Assembly (NCBI GenBank): GCA_021298815.1
Contig: JAJTHE010000049.1
Span: 1 to 64,000, forward strand
DNA: 64,000 nucleotides
Reading direction: 5' to 3'
Source: Betaproteobacteria bacterium
Lineage (GTDB): Bacteria > Pseudomonadota > Gammaproteobacteria > Burkholderiales > CAIKXV01
Shown here: positions 16,946 through 24,618 of the stretch, one piece after another
Layout of the letters: each line of letters opens with the position of its first letter
How positions within the stretch are numbered: position 1 is the first letter of the stretch
Notes under the pieces: generated by a model
The model's input: the letters and a program-made list of their open reading frames with translations, nothing else
What the model was told of the DNA's origin: nothing
Databases searched by the model: none
Made by a program: the position numbers and the translations under genes

Positions 16946-17773
16946 TCAGCGCGGGGGCGGGTCGGGGACGAACCCCGGGAACGGCTGCGGTGCCCGGGCG
17001 ACCGGCGGCAGCGACGGTGGCAGGATGCCGCGCGCCAGCAGGTTGGCCCGGCTGTCGTAGAAGATCGTGACCACCTCGTCCGGCAGCGCGGACGCGCGGG
17101 TGAACTGCGTGTAGCGCACCGGGGCATGCTCGGTCCGGCCGTGGCCGGTGCCGAGCGGCGATGCCGGCGCCGCGGCCGCGTCTGCGCTGGCGTCGGCGGC
17201 CGACTCGGCAGCCGGCGCCTCCGCTCGCTGGCGCATCGCCGGCGCAGCCCGCACGGCGGTATCGCCGCGCTGGGCCTGCGGGCGGGCGATGCCCACCGAC
17301 GGCTGCACGGCCGCCCGGAACACGGCGACGCCGATTACCCCGACATCGTCCGGCCGGCCGGTGCGCGCCGCATACGATTCCGGCAGCGTGGTGAAGTGGA
17401 ACGCGGCGGTACGCTGCAGGTCCTTGCGCCAGCCGCGGATCTCGGCCTGCTGGCGCGGCCGCAGCACGTAGCCGGCCTGGTCGGTGCGGGCCGTCTCGCC
17501 GGACACGGCGTTCACGCCATCGACCGACAGCACGGCCAGCAGGTCGCCACCGGCACGGTTGCGCAGCACCACCGCGTACTCGGTGCCCGGCGTGCCCGCA
17601 ACGTACAGCTGCCCCTGGTGGCGGACCACCGGCAGCTGTACGTTGCGGGCACGGTCGATCACCCGCACGTCGAGCAGGCTGCCGCTAGCGGCCGCCGAGG
17701 AAGGTCCCGAGAGACCTGCCGCCAGGATGAACGCTGCCGTCGCAGCGCGGTACAGACGAGCCCGCAGGGCCAT
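16946..17773 (-). CDS. Exported protein of unknown function, first gene of the ECF sigma operon
   Basis: 275 residues. A signal peptide (about residues 1-28, LYRAATAAFILAAGLSGPSSAAA) precedes a beta-rich domain (about 30-160, VDGVNAVSGETARTDQAGYV, YAARTGRPDDVGVIGVAVF), then an Ala-rich linker and a C-terminal segment ending with a Pro-rich FPGFVPDPPPR. The ATG at 17773 is preferred because GGAGGA lies 7 nt upstream; the longer frame adds only five residues. It may be the envelope input or target of the sigma pathway. The gene contains the perfect 23-bp inverted repeat at 17591-17653, so both strands encode a similar peptide there. Confidence 0.75.
   Translation of the reverse strand: MALRARLYRAATAAFILAAGLSGPSSAAASGSLLDVRVIDRARNVQLPVVRHQGQLYVAGTPGTEYAVVLRNRAGGDLLAVLSVDGVNAVSGETARTDQAGYVLRPRQQAEIRGWRKDLQRTAAFHFTTLPESYAARTGRPDDVGVIGVAVFRAAVQPSVGIARPQAQRGDTAVRAAPAMRQRAEAPAAESAADASADAAAAPASPLGTGHGRTEHAPVRYTQFTRASALPDEVVTIFYDSRANLLARGILPPSLPPVARAPQPFPGFVPDPPPR
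17591..17653. repeat. Perfect 23-bp inverted repeat with 17-bp spacer inside a coding sequence
   Basis: The arms are 17591-17613 and 17631-17653 and are exact reverse complements; the left arm begins CGTGCCCGCAACGTACAGC. The spacer itself contains a further GGTGG/CCACC pair. The transcript would fold into a very stable hairpin near codons 40-61 of the exported-protein gene. The protein reads RNVQLPVV and GQLYVAGT on opposite arms. Confidence 0.95.
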
Positions 17774-17840
17774 GATCGAATCCTCCATCGGTGAGTGATC
17801 GAGGATTGAACGTGGCCCCGGCCGGAACGGGGTTGAAGCC

Positions 17841-18593
17841 TCAGTCCAGCGCGAGGCTCACGCGCGGTTCGAACGCGAAGCCGCCCGCCGCCGCGCCTGC
17901 GCGCAGGAAGGCCAGACCCTCCTCCGCCAGCGCCGCCTCGCCGCGCACGCCCAGTTCGATGTAGGGACGTTCGGCGATCCGCGGCAGGCTGAACAGCTTG
18001 AGCGCGGGGTAGCGCGCGACGCAGCCGTTCATCAGGTCGATCAGCTGGCTCTCGCCCGCGCCGTAGACCAGGATCGCGATATCGACCTCCGGCACCCGAG
18101 CGAGGTGCGGATAAACGGTGTCGAGCACCCAGTCGAGCATCGGCCAGGCCATCTGCGGGAAGCCGGGGAAGAAGTGCACGTTGCGGAAGGTGAACCCGGG
18201 GATCCGGTTGTACGGGTTCGGGATGATCGAGCTGCCGACCGGGAAGGTGCCCATCGCCAGCCGGTGCGCCGTGACCTCGTCGCCCCAGCGGCCGCGGATC
18301 TCGCGTTCGGCGTCCGGATGCAGTTCCATCCCCACCCCGCCCGCGGCGGCGGCGCATTGGCGCGTGTGGTCGTCCGGCGTCGCGCCGATGCCGCCGAAGG
18401 AGAACACCACGTCGTCGGTGGCCAGCGCGCGAGCGAGCGCGTCCGTGATGCGCGCGGGCTCGTCCTGCAGGTACGTCGACCATGAGAGCTCCAGCCCGCG
18501 CCTGCCCAGTGCCGAGACGACGGTGCTGAAGTGCTTGTCCTGCCGCTTGCCGGTGAGGATCTCGTCACCGATGATGATGCTTCCGAAAGCCAT
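17841..18593 (-). CDS. CinA N-terminal / MoaB-type molybdopterin-binding domain protein
   Basis: 250 residues. The fold signature is clear: SIIIGDEILTGKRQDKH at residue 5 and VVFSFGGIGATPDDHT at about 61, the two loops that bind molybdopterin or nucleotide in MogA/MoaB and CinA. The second half (FTFRNVHFFPGFPQMAWPM and on) follows the CinA N-terminal pattern, but the C-terminal nicotinamide-nucleotide amidase domain of full CinA is absent. AAGG precedes the ATG at 18593. CinA-N proteins act as ADP-ribose pyrophosphatases; the activity of stand-alone versions is not settled. It is flanked by a CBS gene on the same strand. Confidence 0.85.
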   Translation of the reverse strand: MAFGSIIIGDEILTGKRQDKHFSTVVSALGRRGLELSWSTYLQDEPARITDALARALATDDVVFSFGGIGATPDDHTRQCAAAAGGVGMELHPDAEREIRGRWGDEVTAHRLAMGTFPVGSSIIPNPYNRIPGFTFRNVHFFPGFPQMAWPMLDWVLDTVYPHLARVPEVDIAILVYGAGESQLIDLMNGCVARYPALKLFSLPRIAERPYIELGVRGEAALAEEGLAFLRAGAAAGGFAFEPRVSLALD

Positions 18594-18638
18594 TGCCTTG
18601 CGTCCCTAAGGTAAGTCGCCGTGAGCCACGACATGGCA

Positions 18639-19064
18639 TCACGTCATTATGTAGCTTTCCAACTGCGCGATCTGGAACTGCTGGTCCGAGATGGTCTCCT
18701 TGACCAGGTCGCCGATCGACAGCACGCCGATCACCTGCCTGCCCTCGAGCACCGGCAGGTGGCGGCAGCGCTTCTCGGTCATCAGCGCCATGCACTGGTC
18801 GACCGTCTGGTCGGGTCCGACGCAGACCACCTTCCGGGTCATGATCTCGGACACGCGGATGTCGCGCGAGGACTTGCCGAGCAGGATCACCTTCCGCGCG
18901 TAGTCGCGTTCGGAAAGCATCCCGGCCAGCGCAGGCCCTTCCAGCACCACCAGCGCGCCGATGTCGTGCTCGGCCATCCGCTCGAGCGCCGCGAACACGC
19001 TCGCCTCGGGCTCGATCGACACGATGCCCGGCTTTTCCTCGAGCAACTGCCTGGCTGTCTTCAT
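18639..19064 (-). CDS. Tandem CBS-domain protein
   Basis: 141 residues made of two CBS domains (about 7-65, SVFAALERMAEHDIGALVVLEG; about 74-130, VCVGPDQTVDQCMALMTEKRCRHLPVLEG with VIGVLSIGDLVK). Pairs of CBS domains bind adenine nucleotides and act as energy sensors; no catalytic domain is attached. A strong GGGAGG ribosome-binding site precedes the ATG at 19064. The partner protein is unknown. Confidence 0.93.
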   Translation of the reverse strand: MKTARQLLEEKPGIVSIEPEASVFAALERMAEHDIGALVVLEGPALAGMLSERDYARKVILLGKSSRDIRVSEIMTRKVVCVGPDQTVDQCMALMTEKRCRHLPVLEGRQVIGVLSIGDLVKETISDQQFQIAQLESYIMT

Positions 19065-19190
19065 GGGCTTCCTCCCTCGCAGCGGGGCTCAGGCCGGGGG
19101 CTCTGCGGCGACCAGCCCGCCCGCGCGGGCAGTATGAGCGCCTCGCCGGGCGCTGCCAACACCCCCTGCCGCAGCCCTGCGCAGGAGGAA

Positions 19191-19214
19191 CCGGCCCCGC
19201 CGAGGCGGGGCCGG
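19191..19214 (-). terminator. GC-rich hairpin downstream of the TerC-family gene
   Basis: Perfect 10-bp stem CCGGCCCCGC / GCGGGGCCGG around CGAG, 5 bp beyond the stop of the minus-strand TerC-family gene. There is no clear run of U on the minus strand, so it is terminator-like and may depend on other factors. Confidence 0.45.
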
Positions 19215-19219
19215 TTGCG

Positions 19220-20257
19220 CTACTTCGTTTCCTCGCGTGCGACCGCGCCGCGCGGCGGGATCTTCAGGCTGAGGATCATCGCGGCGGTCAGCACCGTGAT
19301 CACCACGCCGAGCGAGGCCCACACCGGGATCTTGTAGACGTCGAGCAGCAGCATCTTGGTGCCGATGAAGATCAGGATGATGGCAAGCCCGTAGTTGAGG
19401 AGGTGGAACTTGTCCTTCATGTTGGCGAGCAGGAAGTACATCGCCCGCAGGCCGAGGATGGCGAAGATGTTCGAGGTCAGCACGATGAACGGGTCGAGCG
19501 TGATCGCGAAGATCGCCGGGATCGAGTCGACCGCGAACACCACGTCGATGACGCCGATCATGATCAGCACGACGAACATCGGGGTGGCGTACTTGACCCC
19601 GTCCTTGATGACGAAGAACTTCTCCTCCGCGTACTCGCGGGTGATCTTCATCTTGCTGCGCAGGAACTTGAGCACCGGGTTCTGCTCGAGGTCGGGCTCG
19701 TCGTCGGCATGCGCCCACATCTTGTAGCCGGTGTAGACCAGGAAGGCGCCGAACACGTACAGGATCCAGTGGAAGTGCTGGATCAGCCAGACACCGACCA
19801 GGATCATGACCGCGCGCAGGATGATCGCGCCGATGATCCCGTAGATCAGCGCGCGCCGCTGGAACTCGGGCGGCGTGGCGAAGAACGTGAAGATCATCAG
19901 GAACACGAAGATGTTGTCGACCGCGAGCGACTTCTCGATCAGGTAGCCGGCCAGGAACTCGAGCGACTTCTCCCAGGCGACGAACCAGCCGAAGTCGGCG
20001 CCGAACTTGGCGGCGTACTCGGGCGCGCTGTACTTGTCCCACAGGTACAGGAACAGCAGGGCGTTGAACACGAACGACAGCGCGACCCAGAGGATCGACC
20101 AGTTGAGTGCTTCCTTGAAACTGACCGCCTTGGACCCCTTGCGTTCCAGCAGCAGGATGTCGATCGCCAGCGCGATCACGACGAACAATGCGAACGCGCC
20201 CCACATCCAGGGTTCCCCAACCTGGATCTCGAAATCTGCTGCCTGTTCTAGGTTCAT
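19220..20257 (-). CDS. TerC-family integral membrane protein (Alx-like)
   Basis: 345 residues with about eight hydrophobic segments, for example WMWGAFALFVVIALAIDILLL near the N-terminus, ILWVALSFVFNALLFLYLW, and FVVLIMIGVIDVVFAVDSIP. Conserved acidic motifs of the family lie in the membrane (VDNIFVFLMIF and FAVDSIPAIFAIT). TerC/Alx proteins are linked to tellurite resistance and to manganese export during metalation of exported proteins. ATG at 20257 was chosen; an upstream GTG would add six residues. A palindrome about 195 bp upstream (20453-20472) may regulate it. No manganese (yybP-ykoY) riboswitch was recognised in the leader. Confidence 0.93.
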   Translation of the reverse strand: MNLEQAADFEIQVGEPWMWGAFALFVVIALAIDILLLERKGSKAVSFKEALNWSILWVALSFVFNALLFLYLWDKYSAPEYAAKFGADFGWFVAWEKSLEFLAGYLIEKSLAVDNIFVFLMIFTFFATPPEFQRRALIYGIIGAIILRAVMILVGVWLIQHFHWILYVFGAFLVYTGYKMWAHADDEPDLEQNPVLKFLRSKMKITREYAEEKFFVIKDGVKYATPMFVVLIMIGVIDVVFAVDSIPAIFAITLDPFIVLTSNIFAILGLRAMYFLLANMKDKFHLLNYGLAIILIFIGTKMLLLDVYKIPVWASLGVVITVLTAAMILSLKIPPRGAVAREETK

Positions 20258-20452
20258 TTGTCTCGCTCGTTGCACCCGGTCTTCTCAGTCGCCTGCCTGA
20301 CCGCACGACGGACGATCAGGAGCGACGACCGATCCGGGATCGCTCGTTCTGGTTGGCGCCAAGGGCGCGAATGGATACACCTGGGTGCCGCATGCAGGCC
20401 GCGGTCGACCTTCGGAACTGCCCCTCTGTCGATCGGGTCCTCAGTCTTTGAC

Positions 20453-20472
20453 AAACTTTGTCGGCAAAGTTT
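20453..20472. promoter_or_regulatory. 20-bp palindrome upstream of the TerC-family gene
   Basis: AAACTTTG-TCGG-CAAAGTTT, arms of 8 bp perfect, in the 295-bp gap between the CitE-like gene and the TerC-family gene. Further CTTTG copies lie beside it. It could be an operator or a weak hairpin; the surroundings are clearly richer in A/T than the genes. Confidence 0.5.
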
Positions 20473-20552
20473 CAGGTCTGCGAAAAATTTCTTTTCCCTT
20501 GCACGGTCCGTGGCGGCGAAGGGGCCGGGCCCGGGGCTGGAATCCCCGGTTG

Positions 20553-21551
20553 TCAGGCAGCCGCGGAAATGGCCTCGGCGCGGGCGATCAACTGCTCCGC
20601 CTGCCGGATGCTGACGATATCCAGCATGCGGCCATCGAGCGACACGGCACCCTTGCCGGCGGCGGCTGCGGCCCGCATCGCCTCGAGTATGCGCCTGGCC
20701 AGCGCCACCTCGTCGTCGCGCGGGCTGAACACCTCGTTGACCGGGCCGATCTGCGCGGGGTGGATGCACATCTTGCCCTCGAAGCCGAGTGCGGCCGCCC
20801 GCTGGGCGCTGGCGAGCAGGCCGTCGCCATCGCGGAAATCGGCGAACGGGCCATCGAGCGGACGCAGGTTCCATGCACGCGCGGCGACCACCAGCCGCGA
20901 ATGCACCGCATGCCAGGGGTCACCCCAGTGGAACGCACGCGCGGCGCCCGGCTGCCCTGTGGCAGCGTCGGTCAGCACGCCGTAATGCGGGCTGACGCCA
21001 CCGATCGACGTGGTGCGCATCCGCGTCGAGGCGGCGAAGTCGCCGCTGCCGAACGTGATGCCCTCCAGCCGCGAGCCGGGCTGCGCCCCGGTCGCCGCGA
21101 TCGCCTCGATGCTGGCGATGCCCGGCGCGCTCTCGACCAGGGCGACGATGCCGGTGCGTTTCGTCCGGCCGGCCTCCATCTCGACCTGTCCGACCAGCAT
21201 GTCCACTGCATGCAGGTCGGCCGGCATGCCGATCTTCGGCACGATCAGCAGGTCGATGCGCGGGCAGCGTCCGACGATCTCGATCACGTCGCGGAACATG
21301 AACGGCGTGTCCAGCCCGTTCACCCGCACCTCGACCGTCTTGCGCCCCCAGTCGATGCCGTTCAGCGCATCGACGACGTTCGCCCGCGCACTTGCCTTGT
21401 CGTCGAACGCGACCGCGTCCTCGAGGTCGAGGTAGACCGCATCGGCGGCCGAGCGCGCGGCCTTCTCGAACATCTTCGGCTGCGATCCGGGCACCGCGAG
21501 TTCGCTGCGGAACAGCCGGGTCGGGCGCGGGGCGGGCACGGAGGACATCAT
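20553..21551 (-). CDS. CitE/HpcH-type lyase (citryl-/malyl-CoA lyase-like)
   Basis: 332 residues, an HpcH/HpaI aldolase-fold protein. Active-site features are seen in order: LFRSELAVPGSQPKMFEKA, LDLEDAVAFDDK (metal-binding region), VRVNGLDT, ALVESAPGI (metal-binding Glu), GSGDFAAS (metal-binding Asp) and GKMCIHPAQI near the C-terminus. The family cleaves or condenses beta-hydroxyacyl-CoA esters such as malyl-CoA and citramalyl-CoA. No citrate lyase alpha or gamma subunit is nearby, so a stand-alone CoA-ester lyase is likely. The start at 21551 has no strong ribosome-binding site; an adjacent in-frame ATG at 21548 is possible. The open frame extends into the next gene, but that part is antisense-like and ignored. 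Confidence 0.87.
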   Translation of the reverse strand: MMSSVPAPRPTRLFRSELAVPGSQPKMFEKAARSAADAVYLDLEDAVAFDDKASARANVVDALNGIDWGRKTVEVRVNGLDTPFMFRDVIEIVGRCPRIDLLIVPKIGMPADLHAVDMLVGQVEMEAGRTKRTGIVALVESAPGIASIEAIAATGAQPGSRLEGITFGSGDFAASTRMRTTSIGGVSPHYGVLTDAATGQPGAARAFHWGDPWHAVHSRLVVAARAWNLRPLDGPFADFRDGDGLLASAQRAAALGFEGKMCIHPAQIGPVNEVFSPRDDEVALARRILEAMRAAAAAGKGAVSLDGRMLDIVSIRQAEQLIARAEAISAAA

Positions 21552-21633
21552 GGTCGGGGATTCACGCGGCGTGGCGAAGGGAGCCCAGTATAGCGACGGA
21601 TGTGCCGCGCACGCTCGCTGCCCTCCGGAGGCG

Positions 21634-22347
21634 TCAATCCGGTGCAGGCACGCCCAGCACGCGCACCGAATGGGCGCGCAGTTCCGCGACCGTCCAGCTG
21701 CGCAGGGCTTCGCCATCGGCGCGCCCGGCACACCAGTCGAGCATGTCGACGAGGGCGATCGCCACTGGCGCGCCGCCCAGCAACCGCGCCGCCATCGCCG
21801 CGAAATATTCGCCGATGCGCAACGGAAAGCCCAGCAGGTCGGCGCCATCGCCTTCCTCGGCGCAGCGCGCGGGCGCCGACAGCGCCAGATGTTCGCGGCA
21901 GGCGCCGGGACGCCATTCATGGATGGCGCATTGCTCGTGCTCCAGGAACGGACAGTCGATCGATGCCGCACGATAGGCATGGACTGACGAAAGAAGTGCC
22001 GTGCCCGAGAGCCCGGCCGCGTCGAGGCGGCTGCGCGCCTGTTCGAAGGCGTCTAGCACCCGCTCCCTGTGCGCCGCCGGCAGTCCGGCGGCCATCCGCG
22101 CCAGCATGAACGCTTCCGGGATCGCCAGCGGCACCGGATGCCTGCAGCACGCCGCGCAGCCACGGCGGCAGGTCGGGACTTCGTCCATCGCGCCGGCCCG
22201 CGCGACCAGCCGATCCAGTTCCGCCTGCCAGGCCGGGAGCAGCTGCGTCGCCAGTTCGCCCAGGGTGAGACGGGCCGATCCCGGCAGTGCATCCAGCACA
22301 CGCAGGATCGCGCTGGCAGGGCGGCCAAAGTCAGTCGGTTCACCCAT
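21634..22347 (-). CDS. YkgJ-type cysteine-cluster protein
   Basis: 237 residues. The zinc or iron-chelating cluster of the YkgJ family is visible: CRRGCAACC at about residue 60, then CPFLEHEQCAIHEWRPGACREH at about 132-153. The N-terminal 50 residues are helical. Members may bind an Fe-S cluster or zinc; function is unknown. It is divergent from the T6SS operon, with 150 bp between start codons. Confidence 0.83.
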   Translation of the reverse strand: MGEPTDFGRPASAILRVLDALPGSARLTLGELATQLLPAWQAELDRLVARAGAMDEVPTCRRGCAACCRHPVPLAIPEAFMLARMAAGLPAAHRERVLDAFEQARSRLDAAGLSGTALLSSVHAYRAASIDCPFLEHEQCAIHEWRPGACREHLALSAPARCAEEGDGADLLGFPLRIGEYFAAMAARLLGGAPVAIALVDMLDWCAGRADGEALRSWTVAELRAHSVRVLGVPAPD

Positions 22348-22391
22348 GGGGCATGTCGAACGAAGGTTTAGGGGTACTTATCTGACGGGCC

Positions 22392-22421
22392 TTGGTTTTT
22401 GTCATTTCGCGCGAATACAAT
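22392..22421 (+). promoter_or_regulatory. Predicted promoter of the T6SS operon
   Basis: -35-like TTGGTT (22392-22397), 18-bp spacer and a good -10 box TACAAT (22416-22421) in the short divergent gap before tssA. No sigma-54 (GG-N10-GC) element was convincing. Confidence 0.45.
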
Positions 22422-22497
22422 CCGGGGAGGAACGTACACGAAAATCCTGCATCCTTGGCTGAAGACCACACGGCCCTTCCCCAATACGATCGACGCA

Positions 22498-24051
22498 ATG
22501 GATCTCGACTCACTCGGAAGTGCAGCCATCCCGGGCGACAGCCCGGCGGGCGAGGATGTTCGCGGCGGCACGGCCTTCGAGGCGCTGCAGGTTGAGATCG
22601 ACCGGCCGAACGACACCGCCAACCCGGGGCTCACCGACTGGTCGAACGTCATCCACCTCGCGGCGAAGATCACCGCCGAGGAAGGCAAGGACCTGCTGGT
22701 CGCCAGCTACCTCGCGGTCGGCCTGATGAAGCAGCAGGCCGTGCCCGGCTTCGCGCGCGGGCTGAAGGTGCTGCACGACATGATCGTGACGCACTGGGAC
22801 GGCCTTTTCCCGCCGGCACGCCGGATGCGTGGCCGGCGCAACGCGCTGCAGTACTGGCTCGACCAGTGCGACGAGATCCTGCGCGCGGCCAGCCCGGCGC
22901 CGCTCGACCAGGCCGAGGTCGACGCGATGCTGCAGCAGATCGACGGCATCGACACGCTGCTGCGCGAGAAGGACGACGAGCCGCCGGGCGTGTTCCGGCT
23001 GGCATCGCTGGTCAAGGGTTTCCCGGTCCGTGCCGAGGCGCCGCCAGAGCCGGAACCGTCGGACTCCGGTAGCGAGGCCGACGGCGCCGGCACCCAGGCC
23101 GACACACCCGCGCAGGCATGGTCCGCCGCACCGGACACGCCGAACACCTGGAACGAGGCAATGACGCTGGCCGTCGAAGGCCTGGAGCGGGTGCGCATCG
23201 CCGCCGCGTTCATGATCGACAGCGACCCGTCGAGCCCGATTCCGTACCGGGCGTCGCGCTGGGCGGCATGGACGCCGATCGAGGAAATGCCGGCGGCCGA
23301 CGGCGAGACCACCGGCATCCCCGCCCCGGATCCGTCGGCGGTCGAGGCGCTGGCGAACCTGGTGGACACCGGCCAGCACGAGGGCGTGCTCCGCCTCGTC
23401 GAGTACCACGTGCTCGAGGCACCATTCTGGCTCGACCTGAACTGCGCGCAGGCGAAGTCGCTCTCGGCCCTCGGCGAGGCCTACCAGCCGATCCTGGCCG
23501 CGATCCGCGCCGAAACATCCGCCCTGCTCGCGCGGCTGCCCGGGCTGGAGACCCTGCGCTTCGCCGACGGCACGCCGTTCGCCTCGGACGAAACGCGGGC
23601 ATGGCTCGCTGCCGGCAGCGCCACGGGCGACAGCCCCGGGCCGGCGGCCGGCGGCACGAGCCGGGCGCTGCGCAAGGCGATGGACACCGCGACCGCGCTC
23701 GCCGGCCAGGGCGACCTGCCCGGCGCGGCGGCCACGCTGCAGCGCGCCATCGAAGGCTCGCCGCTTGCCCGCGACCGCTTCGAGGCACGCGTCTGCCTCT
23801 GCGACCTGCTGCTGCAGCAGCAGGCCATGCCGAATCCGTGGCCGTATGTCCGCGGCATCCTGGAGGACATCGACCGGCATGCACTCGACGAATGGGACCC
23901 CGCGCTCGCGGTGGCGGGCCTGCGCGTCGTGTATGCTGGAATTTCCATGGGGGGGGAAGCTTCAGCGGGCACCTCCTCGGCGGACGATGTGCTCAAGCGG
24001 ATAGCCCGTATCGATTTCGCACAGGCGCTCCAGTGCTCGGGCGCCATCTGA
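22498..24051 (+). CDS. tssA: T6SS protein TssA
   Basis: 517 residues. The N-terminal ImpA domain (about 1-130) has the usual opening MDLDSLGSAAIPGDSPAGED and the segments NVIHLAAKITAEEGKDLLVA and GLKVLHDMIVTHWDGLFPP. The C-terminal half (about 270-510) is the helical VasJ-type region. TssA primes and caps the growing sheath. The ATG at 22498 was chosen because the family opening follows it; the open frame extends upstream into the promoter. A run of eight G at 23949-23956, near codon 484-487, could allow frameshifting of the last 30 or so residues. Confidence 0.92.
   Translation: MDLDSLGSAAIPGDSPAGEDVRGGTAFEALQVEIDRPNDTANPGLTDWSNVIHLAAKITAEEGKDLLVASYLAVGLMKQQAVPGFARGLKVLHDMIVTHWDGLFPPARRMRGRRNALQYWLDQCDEILRAASPAPLDQAEVDAMLQQIDGIDTLLREKDDEPPGVFRLASLVKGFPVRAEAPPEPEPSDSGSEADGAGTQADTPAQAWSAAPDTPNTWNEAMTLAVEGLERVRIAAAFMIDSDPSSPIPYRASRWAAWTPIEEMPAADGETTGIPAPDPSAVEALANLVDTGQHEGVLRLVEYHVLEAPFWLDLNCAQAKSLSALGEAYQPILAAIRAETSALLARLPGLETLRFADGTPFASDETRAWLAAGSATGDSPGPAAGGTSRALRKAMDTATALAGQGDLPGAAATLQRAIEGSPLARDRFEARVCLCDLLLQQQAMPNPWPYVRGILEDIDRHALDEWDPALAVAGLRVVYAGISMGGEASAGTSSADDVLKRIARIDFAQALQCSGAI
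23949..23956 (+). repeat. G8 homopolymer in tssA
   Basis: Eight consecutive G residues within the codons for Met-Gly-Gly-Glu near the end of tssA. Homopolymers this long are slippage-prone, and a one-base change would alter only the last 30 or so residues. Confidence 0.95.
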
Positions 24052-24096
24052 ACCTGCAACTGCGAAGAAGCACGTCACCCCCGAACGGAGACCCCC

Positions 24097-24588
24097 ATGG
24101 CCGAAGGCACCGTAGCACCCAAGGAACGCGTCAACATCACCTACAAGCCGGCCACCGGCGACGCGAAGGAAGAAGTCGAACTGCCGCTGAAGCTGCTGGT
24201 GGTCGGCGACTTCACGATGCGCGACGACGACACGCCGATCGAGGATCGCGCGCCGATCAACGTCGACAAGGACAACTTCAACGACGTGCTGAAGGCACAG
24301 AGGCTGTCGCTCGACCTCGCGGTGCCGAACAAGCTCGACGAGAAGGCCGAGGGCGAGAGCATGGCGGTCAAGCTCGACTTCCAGTCGATCAACGACTTCT
24401 CCCCCGACGCGGTCGTCGAGAAGATCCCCGAACTGCGCAACCTCGTGGCGCTGCGCGACGCGCTGAAGGCGCTCAAGGGCCCGCTGGGCAACATCCCGGC
24501 GTTCCGGGCGCAGGTCCAGGAACTGGTGAAGGACGAAGGCACGCGCGCGCGCCTGCTCGCCGAACTCGGCGTGCAGGACAAGCAGTGA
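24097..24588 (+). CDS. tssB: T6SS contractile sheath small subunit TssB
   Basis: 163 residues, standard length. It opens APKERVNITYKPATGDA and contains LPLKLLVVGDF and the segment INVDKDNFNDVLKAQRLSLDLAVPNKL, all typical of TssB (VipA/ImpB), which joins TssC to build the contractile sheath in the cytoplasm. GGAG precedes the ATG. tssC follows 30 bp on, as in other T6SS loci. Confidence 0.97.
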   Translation: MAEGTVAPKERVNITYKPATGDAKEEVELPLKLLVVGDFTMRDDDTPIEDRAPINVDKDNFNDVLKAQRLSLDLAVPNKLDEKAEGESMAVKLDFQSINDFSPDAVVEKIPELRNLVALRDALKALKGPLGNIPAFRAQVQELVKDEGTRARLLAELGVQDKQ

Positions 24589-24618
24589 CCCCACGCGATC
24601 AATCGAACGGAGTGCGCA

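Noticed and set aside
20258..20552. Manganese-sensing (yybP-ykoY) riboswitch before the TerC-family gene
   Set aside because: The conserved GGGGAGUAG-type core was not found in the leader; only the palindrome is supported.
20553..21980. Fusion of the CitE-like lyase with an N-terminal extension
   Set aside because: The extension lies over the YkgJ-type gene in a different frame and has no domain.
23949..23956. G8 tract as evidence that tssA is frameshifted
   Set aside because: The frame is intact through to a normal TssA length; the tract is only a possible slippage site.
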